A stretch of DNA of 64,000 nucleotides, from the NCBI GenBank assembly GCA_017562135.1, contig QEYB01000588.1:62001-126000 (forward strand). The letters run 5' to 3'. Under the pieces are notes generated by a model, which worked only from the letters and a program-made list of their open reading frames with translations, made no database searches and was not told where the DNA came from. Both the position numbers and the translations under genes were made by a program. Position 1 is the stretch's first letter, and each line of letters opens with the position of its first letter. The DNA comes from Dipylidium caninum (Eukaryota; Platyhelminthes; Cestoda; Cyclophyllidea; Dipylidiidae). Below are positions 32,248 through 44,930 of this stretch, piece after piece.

Positions 32248-34199
32248 GACCAAATGGCATACGACTCTACTGGGGCCGCTGGTCCCCGCCCTGTGCCGGC
32301 CCTCGTGTCCGGCGGCGCTCTGGCTGGGTGCAGTGAATGGTGGGAGAGTACGCAGTTCGCTAAAAAATGCTCGCTTTTGGCCAATGCATCCCAAAAAGAC
32401 ATTTTGCGCCCTATCTGACATGCTTTTCCCGTACGACTTTAAAGGAGGCGTCTTATGGAAGGGTGCCGCCGAAAGCCGACGGCACCTAACTCCCGGAACT
32501 ACGAGCAGCATGCCAGAGGCAGGGCACACAGTCGAGAACTGTTCTTCGACGTGGCAGTTGCGTGTGGTGACAATGTTGCTGCCACAAGGCATCTCGGAGG
32601 GGAGGAGGACGAGGAGAAGAAGAAGAAGAAGCAGAAGAAGGTCCTTAATTTAATATTTGACTCGAGTGGTCCGAATGCTTTTGTGGGATTGGATGACCGC
32701 GTATGCATCTTCGGGTGTGAAGAGGCTGCGTGCCGCTGGAGACTCGACTTCACGGTGAATGTCGTCAGCCGACACGATGGTGGCATTAGGAGGGAGTGAG
32801 TGGCGGAGGCAAGACGACGTCCCAATGAAACCACACTGCGCGTATCGCTCGTGTCCCTCTCCGCGTTGGGTGGAAGCGCCCAGCGCCTCGTCCCCCCAAC
32901 TGCGCGCCCACTTCACCCTCCTCCGCCTTCTCTTGGCACCGTCCTCGGCCTTTTTTAGCTCGACTGCAAGGAGTTCTTTTAATGTTGCGCCTCAGCGGTT
33001 ATAATCCCTGCTACAACTACTGGGTTTATGCTAAGGGATGTCCCCTCCTGGCAACCGAGTACCTTCCCCGCCAGGCGAAATGGGCGAGGAGATGGACGTT
33101 CCGATGGCCACTGAGGCATGTGGGATGGTGGCAAAATGCTGTTTCAGGTCTTGACTGTGGGGGAAAAACTCATTTTGTTGGGCATCTACAAATATCCCAC
33201 GCCAACTTTTTCAACTTTTTTCAAGTGATTCTGCTACCAGCGTCACGGAAGTGTCACCAAATGTCATCTGTCAGTATCAAATCTTATCACAGCCGTTTCA
33301 GATGGCAGTCAAGACAGCAAAACGTAGGTGAGGTTGCAGTGGGGTGGAGAGCTACCCGAAAAACTTCTTGCGGTAAAAATTAAAATATCCAAATAATTCC
33401 ATGATTGTGGGTCATCGAGTTTGGGGAAGCTTGAGGTTTGTTTGCTCCCACATCTCTCCGCCACCCTTCCCATTCACTCTGAACCCTTTTTAAAGCATAC
33501 TCACTTGAAGATACTACTGATTACCCGAAATTAATAAACGGAAACCGTAATTTTTAGGTTGAAGTTGTAGGAAATAGTCTATAAAAAAGGACGGCAACAA
33601 TACGGAATCGAGTCGGTGGACGGTGGAAAAGGGGCGGTAAGGCGCCCGCGACTAAGTGGTCCGACTTTTGGTTTGGAGTCGGGAAACTCAAAGCGTGCAG
33701 CTATTCAACTTCAAACTCTTCAAGCTGCATTACCCCTGTATCTAAAAACCAAAGAGCTTAAAAAATTGGCATATAAGACGAAATTTTTCTGGATAGTCAG
33801 GCAGATCCAGTCTTTCGTGCATATAATGAGAAAGAACAGCCAAAATAGCATCCGCCTACTTCTCTTGTTTCGCCTCACTGGATTGCTTCTCAGCAGCCTC
33901 AACGGCAGTACCTTGAGGCGGAAGAAGTAATGAGCACACCGTCGCCATCTGGGAATTATTTTCTATTAGTGACCAACCTCTTGAGAAGGAACGCCAATTA
34001 AACCACCAATGTCGACGCAAATGACAGCACTCGACCACAAAATCTACTTACTCCACAGTTTCTGACTTCCTTCAATGAATTGTGTTAGGTCCAGAGGAAG
34101 TATATCTGGTTGCCATCACCGCAATCGCCAATTTCAGTACCGACTTGATCAGAAGCTATTCTCCATTCTAAAACTTCCACCAAACTTAAGCAAAAGGTG

Positions 34200-34710
34200 T
34201 GCAAACCTGCGTTACTTGAGACCGATGACAGGTCTCGCAGGTACGCAAGTGGGCGGGGGCTCCCCGCCGCATTTGTGCTAAGCTTTGCGGTCTTTCGGTG
34301 GGAACCAGTGATCGCACTAGCAGATGGTGGAGAAATTATGAGCAAACGGGCCATTAGAGCGGACAATTGATTCAGCTGTCCCCTCCCCGACCCCAACGGG
34401 TCATTGCTCGACTTCCAAAGACCTCCGGACGTGCCGTTCTCCCCTTAGAAGGCTCAGAATGATAAATGGAATTTAGACAGGAAGAATCCTGGATGGCGGC
34501 TTCATGCAATACCCAAAAAGGAGAAAATAGTCGAACCAAGTTAGGTGAAATATTTCATGTATATTTCGGTGAGGGAGAACTGTGCACAATGACCTACAGC
34601 AACGGGGCCGATGCTGGGAATAGCTGAAGACATTTGTACTGCAGAGGAGTTAGCTGTATTTTCCATATCTGCACCTCAGACAAGCACAATTGACACCGCC
34701 ACCACCACCT
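34200..34710 (+). repeat. Left arm of a large imperfect inverted repeat
   Basis: Runs in parallel with the reverse complement of 35930-36400. Shared blocks in order are gagaccgatgacag, tgtgctaagcttt, tcggtggga-ccagtga, gcactagcaga, gctcgacttccaaag-cctcc, ggaatttagacagg, gaactgtgcacaa and gctgaagacatttgtactgc. Small indels and substitutions indicate age. This arm has an extra segment near 34545-34568. Confidence 0.75.
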
Positions 34711-35929
34711 TCCCTGCATCCGCATCCGACCCAATGTAGTCTAGGCAACTGTAGCAGGGGCCACAACAAATGCAGGAGTTGCTGCAAAAGAGGAGGTGGT
34801 TACATGATTAAGCCTAGAGGATCGCCAGTGTTAAGATAACAGATGATAGGATGGTTTTCGAGACACGGATTATAAGCGGGAGTTTATGGAAATAGCATGG
34901 CTTTTGCTATTTTCAAATCAACCCATATAACTAACAAAATTGGATGGTCAAAACGATGCCACTTCCTCATTAGTGAACAAAATATAACTGATATCCACAA
35001 AGTAAAACCACAAAATTTACGTCTTTTTCAACTTTCTGTCATATCATCTATGTTACCAAAGCACACAATATTTTAAAAAACACGCACCACATTAAGGCTA
35101 CTGCCCGATAGGTTACTCTACCTTCTGCAAAATATTGGAAAATATGTCGTACTCCTTCCTGCACAATTTGTGTGCGGTAGACTTTAGACGATGCGTCAGC
35201 GACCGACTACTAAGGAAGTTAAAATTGAATCCACGTGGTAAACTTGCGCCATTGGACTTTCTGGGCCAGGAGTTTTATAGAGTATAAATTCCACATGACG
35301 ATCTCACGCCTGAAAGTTAAGAAGGCGAGCACACTTCTTAGACACAATGACCTGCTGTGGTGGATACTGGAACGTAAGGTATGCGAGCCGGCTGAGGAGT
35401 TGTCCACTTAATTTTCCTCTTCATGCAGTAATTTTCCACCAAACTGGGACGCCACCGCTCGTCGCCCTCAGCCGTTTTGCATTCTTATTATGAAAGGCTG
35501 CTCAGCCAGCACGACCATCGTGACCTTGTTAAGCTTATCGATTTATTGATCCATTAGAATGTTCGAGATGGAGAGAGTGGCGTGCTCACTTCATTACTCA
35601 TGCTTTAAATACGTTGTCGCCACGTGATGATCAGTCAATTCCACTTGGGGGGCAAAAATGCCATCGGGGGAAAGGACAACCTGCAAGTTCGAGTTCCACC
35701 AGTAAAGATTCACGGACGAGTGCTAACAAATGAATGTTTCGCAGATTAGTCGACAAATTTCTTTCGATAGTAAATAGCTTCTCTTTTTCTTTCATCCTTT
35801 CCTGCATCTTCTTTGGACCCTATTGCGGATGTTACGACTGCAGATTGTGCTATTGTAGATATAGGCGAGGTTGTTGCGGCAGTTGCCAATGTGGCTGCAT
35901 TTTTGGATATGGCTGTCGTGGATACGGCA

Positions 35930-36400
35930 GTTGCGGCAGCAGAGGCGTCAATTACGCTTGTCCGAGGTGAATATATGGAAAATACGGCTAACCCCTTTGC
36001 AGTACAAATGTCTTCAGCCATTCCTTAGCGTCGGCCCTGTTGCTATATGTAGGTGGTTGTGCACAGTTCTACCCTCACTTGCTCGACTATTCTCTTCTTC
36101 CTGGAAATTGCATAAAGCTGCCGTCCAGAATTCTCCCTGTCTAAATTCCAGATAACTTTCTAAGCCTTTCAAGGGTAGAACGGCTCATCCGGAGGCCTTT
36201 GGAAGTCGAGAAATGCCCTTGGAGGTCAGCTGAATCAGGTGTCTGCTTTAATAGCCCGTTTCCTCACGTTTTCCCCACCGTCTGCTAGTGCGGTCACTGG
36301 CTCCCACCGAAAAACTGTAAAGCTTAGCACACATGTGCCGTGGAGTACCCAATCACTTGCATAACTTTGAGAGCTGTCATCGGTCTCATCGGACCTGAAA
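35930..36400 (-). repeat. Right arm of the large imperfect inverted repeat
   Basis: Reverse-complement partner of 34200-34710, with a spacer of about 1.2 kb. Beyond 35930 towards lower coordinates the minus strand becomes rich in Ala/Thr-coding triplets that are only loosely present beyond 34710 in the other arm. No transposase, reverse transcriptase or terminal repeat was recognised, so the element type is unknown. Confidence 0.7.
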
Positions 36401-37077
36401 CAATGCATTAGAGGAAGCTAAAAGTTGTGGAGAAGGTACTGCGACGCATGTAAATGATTGAGACTGAGAGGTATAAAATAAAGACGACGCACTGGAACGC
36501 CGGCTAGTATTTTGACTTTTCCTTACCACTAATTCAGTAAAATACTCGCCGATATGCTTAAGCATTTGGTTAAGTTTAGTTTCCTATACGCCTTTTTAGG
36601 ATTGCCTGCACAACTAAGAGGATGAACACCATGGGACGCGAGTAGCGTTGTTTGAAGTACCCAAATGTGTGAGGATTCCACAAATCCCTACTAAAAGTCG
36701 GGTCACATGGTCACAGAGGATCCGCTTCTTCTTTTCTACCATTCATTGATTTGCCTCGGTACCAGAACCGTTTACTTTTTAGATAGCATAATGTGGGGTC
36801 GACTTCAACCGTGGTATGGTCACGTCTGTCTACTAACTTCAAGAAATCAGTAGCATCTCCAATTGAAAAAAACTGAAAAAATTTAGATCGAAAAATAGCA
36901 TTATTGATGAGGAACCACACGCAGATTAAACGAGAGATAAAAATCGTAAGGCTGGTGGAGATAAGTGAGGGCGAGCGAACACACAATTGTCGGGTGTAGC
37001 CAGCAATCATCGGATTATGTGCACGTTTTATTGTTTCTCATAATAAACAAGCAAGTGAATTTGGGTGCCTCTTCGCC

Positions 37078-40000
37078 CTACTGCAGCTGCATCGTCCATG
37101 GGTCTACTTCGTGGCTGTCCACCGCCACATCCGGCTCCGTCTTCCTCCATTTCCGCATCGCCAACGCGGAATCTGGCTCAGCAGTTCCACTCCTCCCGCT
37201 CCACCACCACCTGCGCCGTCGCCTTCCTCGCAGATACCATGACAATTCTGCAGCCGCAACTACCAGCGCTAACAAGAGTCCTCCGACGAGAATGTGGAAG
37301 ACACCGGCCACATTGATGAGAGCCAGCGCGTTGGCGGCCGACCGATCGGCGTCCGCAGCGGCGGAACACTGGCCCCGTTCGATCCACCACTTCTTGCGCA
37401 GATTCGCGAGCACCTGACTTTCGCGCAGTCGCAGAACCGCATCGCTGAGAGCCTCTCGCATCGGCGACCGTCTGGGCAGGGCGATGCCGTAGCCGTAGTT
37501 GCCGAAAGCGCTGCCTGCCATCATGGTGTCGCAGGGCTCGCGGTTGTTCACGTACTCGTTCATCACCGACTCCAACACGAAGGCGTACTTGCCCTGTAAC
37601 CGGAAACACACGGCTTATTGGGCAGTCTTGTTGCCAAAAGGCTGCGTCCACTCAGTAATGGTGTGGAGGCGGTGGTGATGACTTACTTGAACACCAAGCG
37701 GTCCGCACGGAAACATTAAGGCGCCTTGGGCGTTGGACAGACTGTCATTTCAACAGAGCTGAGGGCATTTTATTGGAGTGACCAACGCCGCGAGAACCAT
37801 ATTCAAAAAACCTGTGGCTACCCTCCCAACCATGGCATGTCAAAGTGACAACGGCTGCCTGACAGACCTGGAACCAGATGGTCATTGCACACACACACAC
37901 ACACACACACGCACGCCAAAGAGAGCATAAACAATTGGCGGGGAATGTCCGGGTGGGTGCCTGTAGGGACACTGGGAAAGAAAAAGCTGCCGACGCTGCT
38001 CGAAGGCTTTCACAAGGCCATTGCTTGCTTGGACATCTCTACCTGCAATGCAGCAGTCATGCCCGTCAAGAAGTAGTTTATTACTACTTTTGACAGTGGC
38101 AAAATCTCGCTGCTCGAAAGGTCGTCATGGAGACGAGAAGCAGTCTTCCAGGTCGCACTTCGATGCAGTCTGCCTCTTCCCGCAAGGACTCCACCTTCTC
38201 CTCAAGTGACCTGGTGCCCATTTCTGTCTCTTTCATGCTTACGGGCCTTGGTTTAAGTTGCCAACTGATTCCGCTACTGCTCCTTTTCTCCCACAAAATA
38301 CTGTTCTCATTGGCTACCCGGTCCTCGACAAAGGTAAAGCTTCAGTCCGTGCTCTACGAAGATTTTGTTTGGCAGCAGGATATGGTGGCAGCGATTACGT
38401 ACAGAAGGCTCTGCAGAAAGAGAGCTAGAGCACTAAGGTCCTCCAACATGTCCATTTGCTGACTGTTTTGGGTGGCAGTAAGCCTGACAGCCCTGCCAAT
38501 TGAGCAAAACCGTCGAAGCCCCGATCGGCAGTTGCCTTTCCCCCACAAGTCGCACCAGCAGACGAGCCAGGATGCGCGGCTCCGCGGCACGTGCTCACCT
38601 TGGACGAGCGCACCCGCTCCACGCCCTCCTCGAGGCTGCTGGCCAGGGCGTGCGTGTTCCTCTTCATCCAGGCGCCGAGTTGAGCAAAGGGCTCCAGCTT
38701 CGTGTTGAAGAAGAAGTCTCTGGTGGAGCCTGATTTGAGCGAGCCGTACTCCATGTCTGACTTGAGCAAGTCGCTCCAACTGTTGATGGGCGGGACGCGG
38801 AGGGAGATGGTGAGGAAGGCGGCCAGATTGGCGGTGTAGAATGCGATGAGGATGAGGGTGACGAACCACCAGACGGCGATGAGGAGACGGGTGCCCGGGG
38901 CTCGTGGGGCGAAATCCACACCCTGGGGGAGAACGCGACACGAGGGTAGTAGTAGTAAACAGCAGTGTCCTCTGCTTTGGGGAGGAGCGGGGGAGGACTC
39001 CTTCGCGCCTCCATCCGTCGTCTCACGGGCGGGGTTGGGCCCACAGACCCCCGCCTCCGCCGGGACTAGCGAATGGGTGTCTGGCTCTGCTGAATATCTC
39101 TACTGTAAGTCTACTGCCTGTCAAGCTTTGGATGGTCCCAAATTCTGCGGAGTCACGTGAAAGGACCCCGCCTTCGGCAGTGCGCCAGAGAGGAGCGGAT
39201 GTAAAAGTCCTCCCTTGGTTTCCTCCCAGTTTGTTTAAACGAGCGATGCCGAGTGAGGCTGCCAAAATGTGGCGAGGTCACTTAAGTGCTCAGTTCCTCC
39301 GCAATACAGAAGACGCTGATCCCTCCAGTTCGTGGGTGAGGTAGCCGAGACCCGAAATGCAGAGGATTTCCTCGGTCTATCACCCGTCACTCCTCGTATC
39401 TGTTGTCCCGTGATTGGGGAAGCGGTTCTCTTTAGAGCGCACTTCCGGGCCCACGGGCTGAAGGACTTGCGGCACCCTGAGTTGGGACCTGTTTCGTCCA
39501 CGCCAAAAGGCAGACGGTTGGCCGCCCTCCTCGCACCCGCCCCAGCCCCGGTTACCCTCGAAAAGCCTCTGGGCAACCCCACACGGTGGTAAAGGAGTGC
39601 GGACAGCCTGGAAGGCCCCAACAAGAGGGTGTTGTCTGGAAAAGACAAGATTTCTCCTTCTTCCACGAGAGTGAAGGAGTAGATGGCTGAATGAAGTGGA
39701 CATTTGAGACATTCCGATGTCCTTACTCGCCTCCAACTGTCCAGCCCATAATTTTTTTCTGGCAGAGGAATTAACGAAGCCTCTCGACGGACAAAATGTT
39801 CTTTTGGGGACTTTTTCGGGCAAAGACTGCGTTTTACGTCAGCGTCAGTGGCTTCCGCAGAAAGGAGACGCTCACTTTCTTCAAAGGTCTAATTTATTCT
39901 TCTGTGGTTAGTTTGGGAGCGAAATGACATGTTTGGTTAGTTGAGCGCCAAGAAAGTCTGGAGGGGTCGGGAGACCTCGACAAGGCCGCCTGATGGAAGA

Positions 40001-43000
40001 CTCCGAAATCGCCGCTGATCATGCTTGGGTGAGTGTTTTACAAGAAGGGGAAGTGGGATTCGCGCCTACCTGCTGTACGAAGGCAGCGAATGAGATCCAC
40101 ACCGAATTGCCGAGAGTGAAGCGACGAGTGAAGCGCTTCCTGCCAGTCGCCGGGTCCGCCTTCACCTGCCACTCCGTGGGACTGATAATCGCGATCACGT
40201 AGAGACCCAAACTCACCATGATCCAGGCGCCGAAGATGGCGAACCACACGGCGTTGGAAAGGGGCCTCAGGAAGGACAGGCTTCCCGACTTCTGCTTTCC
40301 CGGTTTCTTGATTATCAAGGACAGTCCGAAGGCCAAAAAAGGCTCTGAAAACTCCACGACTTGGGCCCTCAGGTAGTTGACTGTGAGTGGGGCCATCACC
40401 AAATCAGCCGTGTTGTTCAGGATTTCCCCTATCAAACCGTTCCACACTTGTATGCGACGAGTCTCCACTCTCCTCTCCACTCGGTTGCTCAGTGGCCGCC
40501 GCGACAGCACCTCCACCCGTTGAGGCGGCAGCTCGCCGACCTTCGTTCCGAAGATCCCGTCATAGACGATGTGGATGTCGTACTTGAAGCCGACGATTTT
40601 GCTGATCTCCTCCAGAAGATCCACACAGAATCCCTCGAACTGGTCCTCACTGCGGGCCTCGGAGAGTCCGGGTTTTCGTGGCTTGGGCTGCACAAAGGGC
40701 TTCGACCAGATGGTCACCACCCGGACGGTGCGGTTGCGGTAGTCGGCGAGGCGGTGGCGGTCGACGACGACGTTGGGGTCAAAGTCCTCCTCCCACACTT
40801 GGGGCAGCCCGTGCCTGTTGGGCGCGAGGTCCTCCGCCCCCGTCGTCTCATCGGGCTCCCTAGGAGTCGGCAGTGGTTTGAATGCCTCAAAGTTGAGACG
40901 AGTTGTTAGAGACCACTACAAATACAGTTTGCGGCCACTCTCAGCATTCTCGAGGGATAAAAGGTGGCCTTGGGAAAACAAGTTTTGAACGCCTATCGCC
41001 CGTCCGAAATCAAAGGTCGTCTACTTTTATCCTCGTAAGGCGTCTAACCTCCGGGCTGAACCATCATGCAGCTCAAAATGGCACACTCATTAGCAAAAGG
41101 AAGATTAGAGAGACCAAGTCATTCTCTTTTGACGCTTGCGTTCAAGCAAGAAAGCCAAAGTGCAGATATTTGACAAAAACCTGCTTGCCAACACCAGTGG
41201 CTGCAGCGCCACAGGTCAACAGAGAATTTGTACAATGCCAACGAGGGAACCAACCCGCGCAACAGGCTGCAGCCCCAGCGTCTCCACTGCTGACCAGAGC
41301 ACCAGCTCGTCCGCCTCCCGTTCGCCGGAACACGTCCTCAACTCCCCCGTCAGTCCGCGTAGGCCGATGCCCCCGCAGCCGTCGGTGACATCGGCCGCGA
41401 CGAGGCGCCGCCTCAGCTCGGCAATCGCTCCCAGACCCGCACCTGGTAGGCGCCGTGCTGGTACATCAGCCGTTCACCCAGGTAGCAGGCGGAGCGGCCG
41501 CTGCCACGCCCGCCCCCTCCGCCGCCCGGGGGGCTGATGGACGGCTGCTGGCGCATGCGCAGCGCAACCGCGGTGAGCTCGGCCAGAGAGGCGTTGGCCT
41601 GACGCGCCTCCATCTGTTGGAGGCGGCAGTGCAGAGTCGAGGTGAAGAGAGCGACAGCGTCGGCCATCAGCGCGGCGTGGTAGAAGGGTGGTGAATTGAC
41701 AAAGTGCGTGGGCTGCGAAAGGGTGGGAACGGTGGAACCGCGACTGTGCCAAGTATTCCACTCGGCCGCAAATTGTTTCACACCTGAGCGCTGAAAGGTG
41801 AGAAAACAGCGATGCACGTGAGCAGTCTTCCTTTACAACGAGTGGAATAGACATGCCAACTTACGCGAAACACATTTAAAAAAGCAGATGTCACGTGAAC
41901 TACCTTCTGAAACCGAGCTCCAGCCCCCAAAATTTGAGCAAAGATGCTATTTTCGGAGGAGTGCTCGACTTGGCGTGTGGTTCGCCGACGTCCCGAGTTA
42001 CCTGATAACATCTTAAGGCAGAATGTCCTTCCGAGGTAGTCAGCATATTCGCTGCCCCAACAAACCCACGAGTTTGTTGCTGGTCTGTGTTCACCATTGA
42101 TACAGTCGTCAGACCGCTGGAAAATACGGTTTAGGCATTCTTGAATTGTCAAAGTGAACGACTGGTGAGGAATCCCCTTTGTTAATACTATTTAGGAGGC
42201 AAATTTTCCCTCACACCGACTCTTGAATTTGTATGCTTTCACGTCAAGTGAGGGAAGTTGAGTGAGTATCGTATAACTCACAGAATTGTCCATATTCTGT
42301 CCACAGTGTCCTTCGAGGTTCTGCCTTACGACGCAAATTAACCGTCTTTCGTGTACGACGAACGATGATTTTCTGCTGCCGATTCACTAAACGGGAGGAC
42401 GATAGCAAAGAGTGCAAGTAGCAGAGCTGGCCCCGATGTCCCATGCCAGAGCCGGTAGCTACAGCTACTACCAGGGCCTGATCCCCTGCTTCTCCGGCTC
42501 ATAAGCTCTGGAGTATGAATTCCTCATCCAAGGTTTGGTTGTAAGACCGATGTCTAGGTGTGCCGGTCAAGAATTTAGGCCAATTTTGCCCCGGGTCGGG
42601 AGCATGCATGTGGAACGTGAAAGGGGAAGGATTTCACTGGGCCAGGTGAAAGACAAACGTCTGCTCGCAGTGGATTAGCCAATCAAATGCGTTCTACTGA
42701 CATTGTTTGCTTATTGGTGTGTTTACGTGTCCTCGCCTGTGATTGGCTACTCGCGAAATAACATTCACCTCAATGATTACCGTTTGAATTATATTTTTAA
42801 TGATGTGATTTCTTCACCAGTGAGCTATTTTTCGGTGCAAATCTTGTGAGCAGCAAATAGTTGTACGAGTTTTTTCACTACTGTGTCATCAGCCTTGTGG
42901 GGGCCCTCATTTTCCTCACATGACTCTGCCACTCACTCGACATTGATTCACCTCAAGAAGGAGGCCACAACGCCTTTATGCTGGAGCTGTGAACATGTTG

Positions 43001-44930
43001 TGGGAATTCATCCGATGATCCCTTTCTTCACACCCTCCCATATCCAATATCGCGAATCAAGGCAGTCAACAAGGTAATATCAAGGGAAAAAGATTTTCGG
43101 CCAAAATGGAAAGGGAAGATGTACGGTCAAATTGCGATAAGGGAAGAGGAATAATTCTTCTACGGCTATAACGGATTTCAAAAACTCTTAATGCATTGAA
43201 TCAAATGCCCCAAATGATCATCCCGTTGGCAGTCAATTTAGTCTACCCTTTGGCCTGTGCTGGGCAGCTGCTAGTTTCGAACGGCTAGGACTATTGAGGC
43301 CGGAGTGGTCCAAAACCCATTAGGTCCGAATTTCAACGGAAAGGTGGATCCGTTGACTCAACTACCAAATGGTGACTCTTTAAGTGAATCCACAACTCCG
43401 TCTGCCTCTCTTCCTCCCTGCCTGCCTTGCTGGAAGAGCACAAGTGAGGCAGAAGGGGGCTTCAGCTGCCCCGGTGGTGACACGAGTCGTCAGATGGGCA
43501 GACTTTGAGTTGAATGGAGGATAATTCCTGGTTTTCTCATAATCTTGCTTAAATGCTGGCGTAGGCACGGATAGTCGGGCGGACAACGGCGGTGCTCCCA
43601 GCCAGTCTGTTTCCATTCGGCCAGCGGTGCACCACCGCCTGTCAATCATGAAAACGACTGCATCGTGACAGTTTCTCCTTGACTCTCCTGAGAGTACATT
43701 GTTCCTGGCTTGATTTCAAATTTAAGTGCCCGTAAAAGGCTGGTAGACGTGCTTCTCCTCCCTCGTCCGCACTTTGCCTACCTGTGTGAGTGAGACTTCT
43801 CACATCTCTAACTTCAACTTCGCCAGGCGAGTGGCCAAACTAAGTCTGCTTAACGCAGGCTCTGGATGGAGGTGGACTGAAAGTCGCCGAGGTGCCGCAT
43901 GGTTCATGGTCGGCCACACGTGTTCAGCTGGTTTTTTCACACCGCTTTCCACGTGGTCTTAAGACCAAAAACCCACCCGTAACTCGCCTCCCCTAAGGGG
44001 AAGTAAACGTCGTCTGAATGCTGACAGTCGTCTGCTGGGAAAGAGGGTTGCACTCGGTCATTCCCACCAGTGCGTTAGACCGCTGTCGCGTGTGAGTTGG
44101 CCTACCTCCGGGTCCATGAGACGATATCCGGCCAGTTTGACGCCCGAGTAGACGTAGTCGCCCAGGTCTGTGTCGGCGACGTTGAGACCGGCGAAGAGGA
44201 ATGCGTACTCGCCTCTGTTCATGCCCATTCGCGAGAGCATTCGCATCAAACGGTCGGTCTCGGCCACCCTCGAGTCGATGACCACGCGTCTCTCCGCCCT
44301 CCTCTTCAAGGCGCCATCCAGTGCCAGCAGCGCCTCCTGCAGTTCGCCCTCGTCCATTCCCCGCACTCCCACGTAGTGGACGGTCACTTCTGCGAGGCTG
44401 AGGTTGCTCCCACGCGTCTGCAGCTCCTCCACCAGTTCCCCCAACCGCTTCACGCCCTCGATGCTCGTCGTGAGGTAGGAGAAGGAGGTCCAGTTCTCGT
44501 GCACCAGCACTTCTGCCAACGCCTCCGTCGTGGTCGGCATGAGGTTTCGGGTGAAGAGGCCGCCTCTTCCATCCGCCGTCGTGATGAGGGGTATTTGAAG
44601 AGCGGCCGCGGTGTTGGAAAGCACCCTGTTCACCTCCTCGTCGAAGGCCAGTTCGCTGACAAAGACAGCGAGGACGTTGTTGCTGACGAGGTCGCAGAAG
44701 CGGTCCAAGACGCGGAGGGCGTCGTGGGGCGGGGTGAGGATGCTCAATTCGGGCAGGAGGTAGAAGGGGTTGTGGGGGTTCTTGTTGTACGCATAGGCGG
44801 CGAAGGAGAAGGCACTTTCACCGACGGAGCCCGCCTCGAAGATGCCAGCGATCGGCACCTCCTGGCGTCTCTGAGCGCTGGCCAGACAGAGCACGGTGGT
44901 GGTGAGGGTGATTGCGATGGGAACTCGCAT
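37078..44930 (-). CDS. Ionotropic glutamate receptor subunit, kainate-like
   Basis: Ligand-gated cation channel of neurons or muscle. Exons (complement): 44106-44930, 41443-41790, about 41280-41416, 40070-40885, 38599-38922, 37078-37593; roughly 980 residues. The start at 44930 opens a signal peptide (MRVPIAITLTTTVLCLASAQ). Amino-terminal domain follows. Ligand domain S1 has PLTVNYLRAQVVEFSEPF with the glutamate-binding Arg. M1 is NAVWFAIFGAWIMVSLGLYV. The pore loop ends VQQG with unedited-type Gln at the Q/R site. M3 carries FYTANLAAFLT. S2 has GSTRDFF and the ligand-contacting Glu in YAFVLES. M4 is INVAGVFHILVGGLLLALVV, then an Arg/Trp-rich tail. The third exon's 3' end is uncertain. The join at 41417-41442 needs a 26-base intron. 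S1 holds an extra Arg-rich insert of about 25 residues. Kainate subtype is inferred from overall S1/M3/S2 resemblance. Confidence 0.9.
37888..37910 (+). repeat. (CA)n microsatellite
   Basis: About 11 CA units in the glutamate-receptor intron between the M3 and S2/M4 exons. Confidence 0.9.

Larger units (their letters stand above)
31611..37077. other. DUS2 to iGluR intergenic region
   Basis: The region between the 3' ends of DUS2 (plus) and the glutamate receptor (minus). No exon of a known family recognised. It contains a 20-bp tandem duplication (32208) and a large imperfect inverted repeat (34200-36400). ORFs of 60-133 codons lack motifs and overlap on both strands. Confidence 0.45.

Noticed and set aside
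35734..36028. Cys/Gly- or Ala/Val-rich ORFs on both strands
   Set aside because: Several overlapping frames are open because of a short repetitive composition. The segment is next to one arm of the inverted repeat and lacks introns, motifs or a matching frame in the other arm.
37294..37599. 101-codon plus ORF
   Set aside because: Antisense of the S2/M4 exon of the glutamate receptor.
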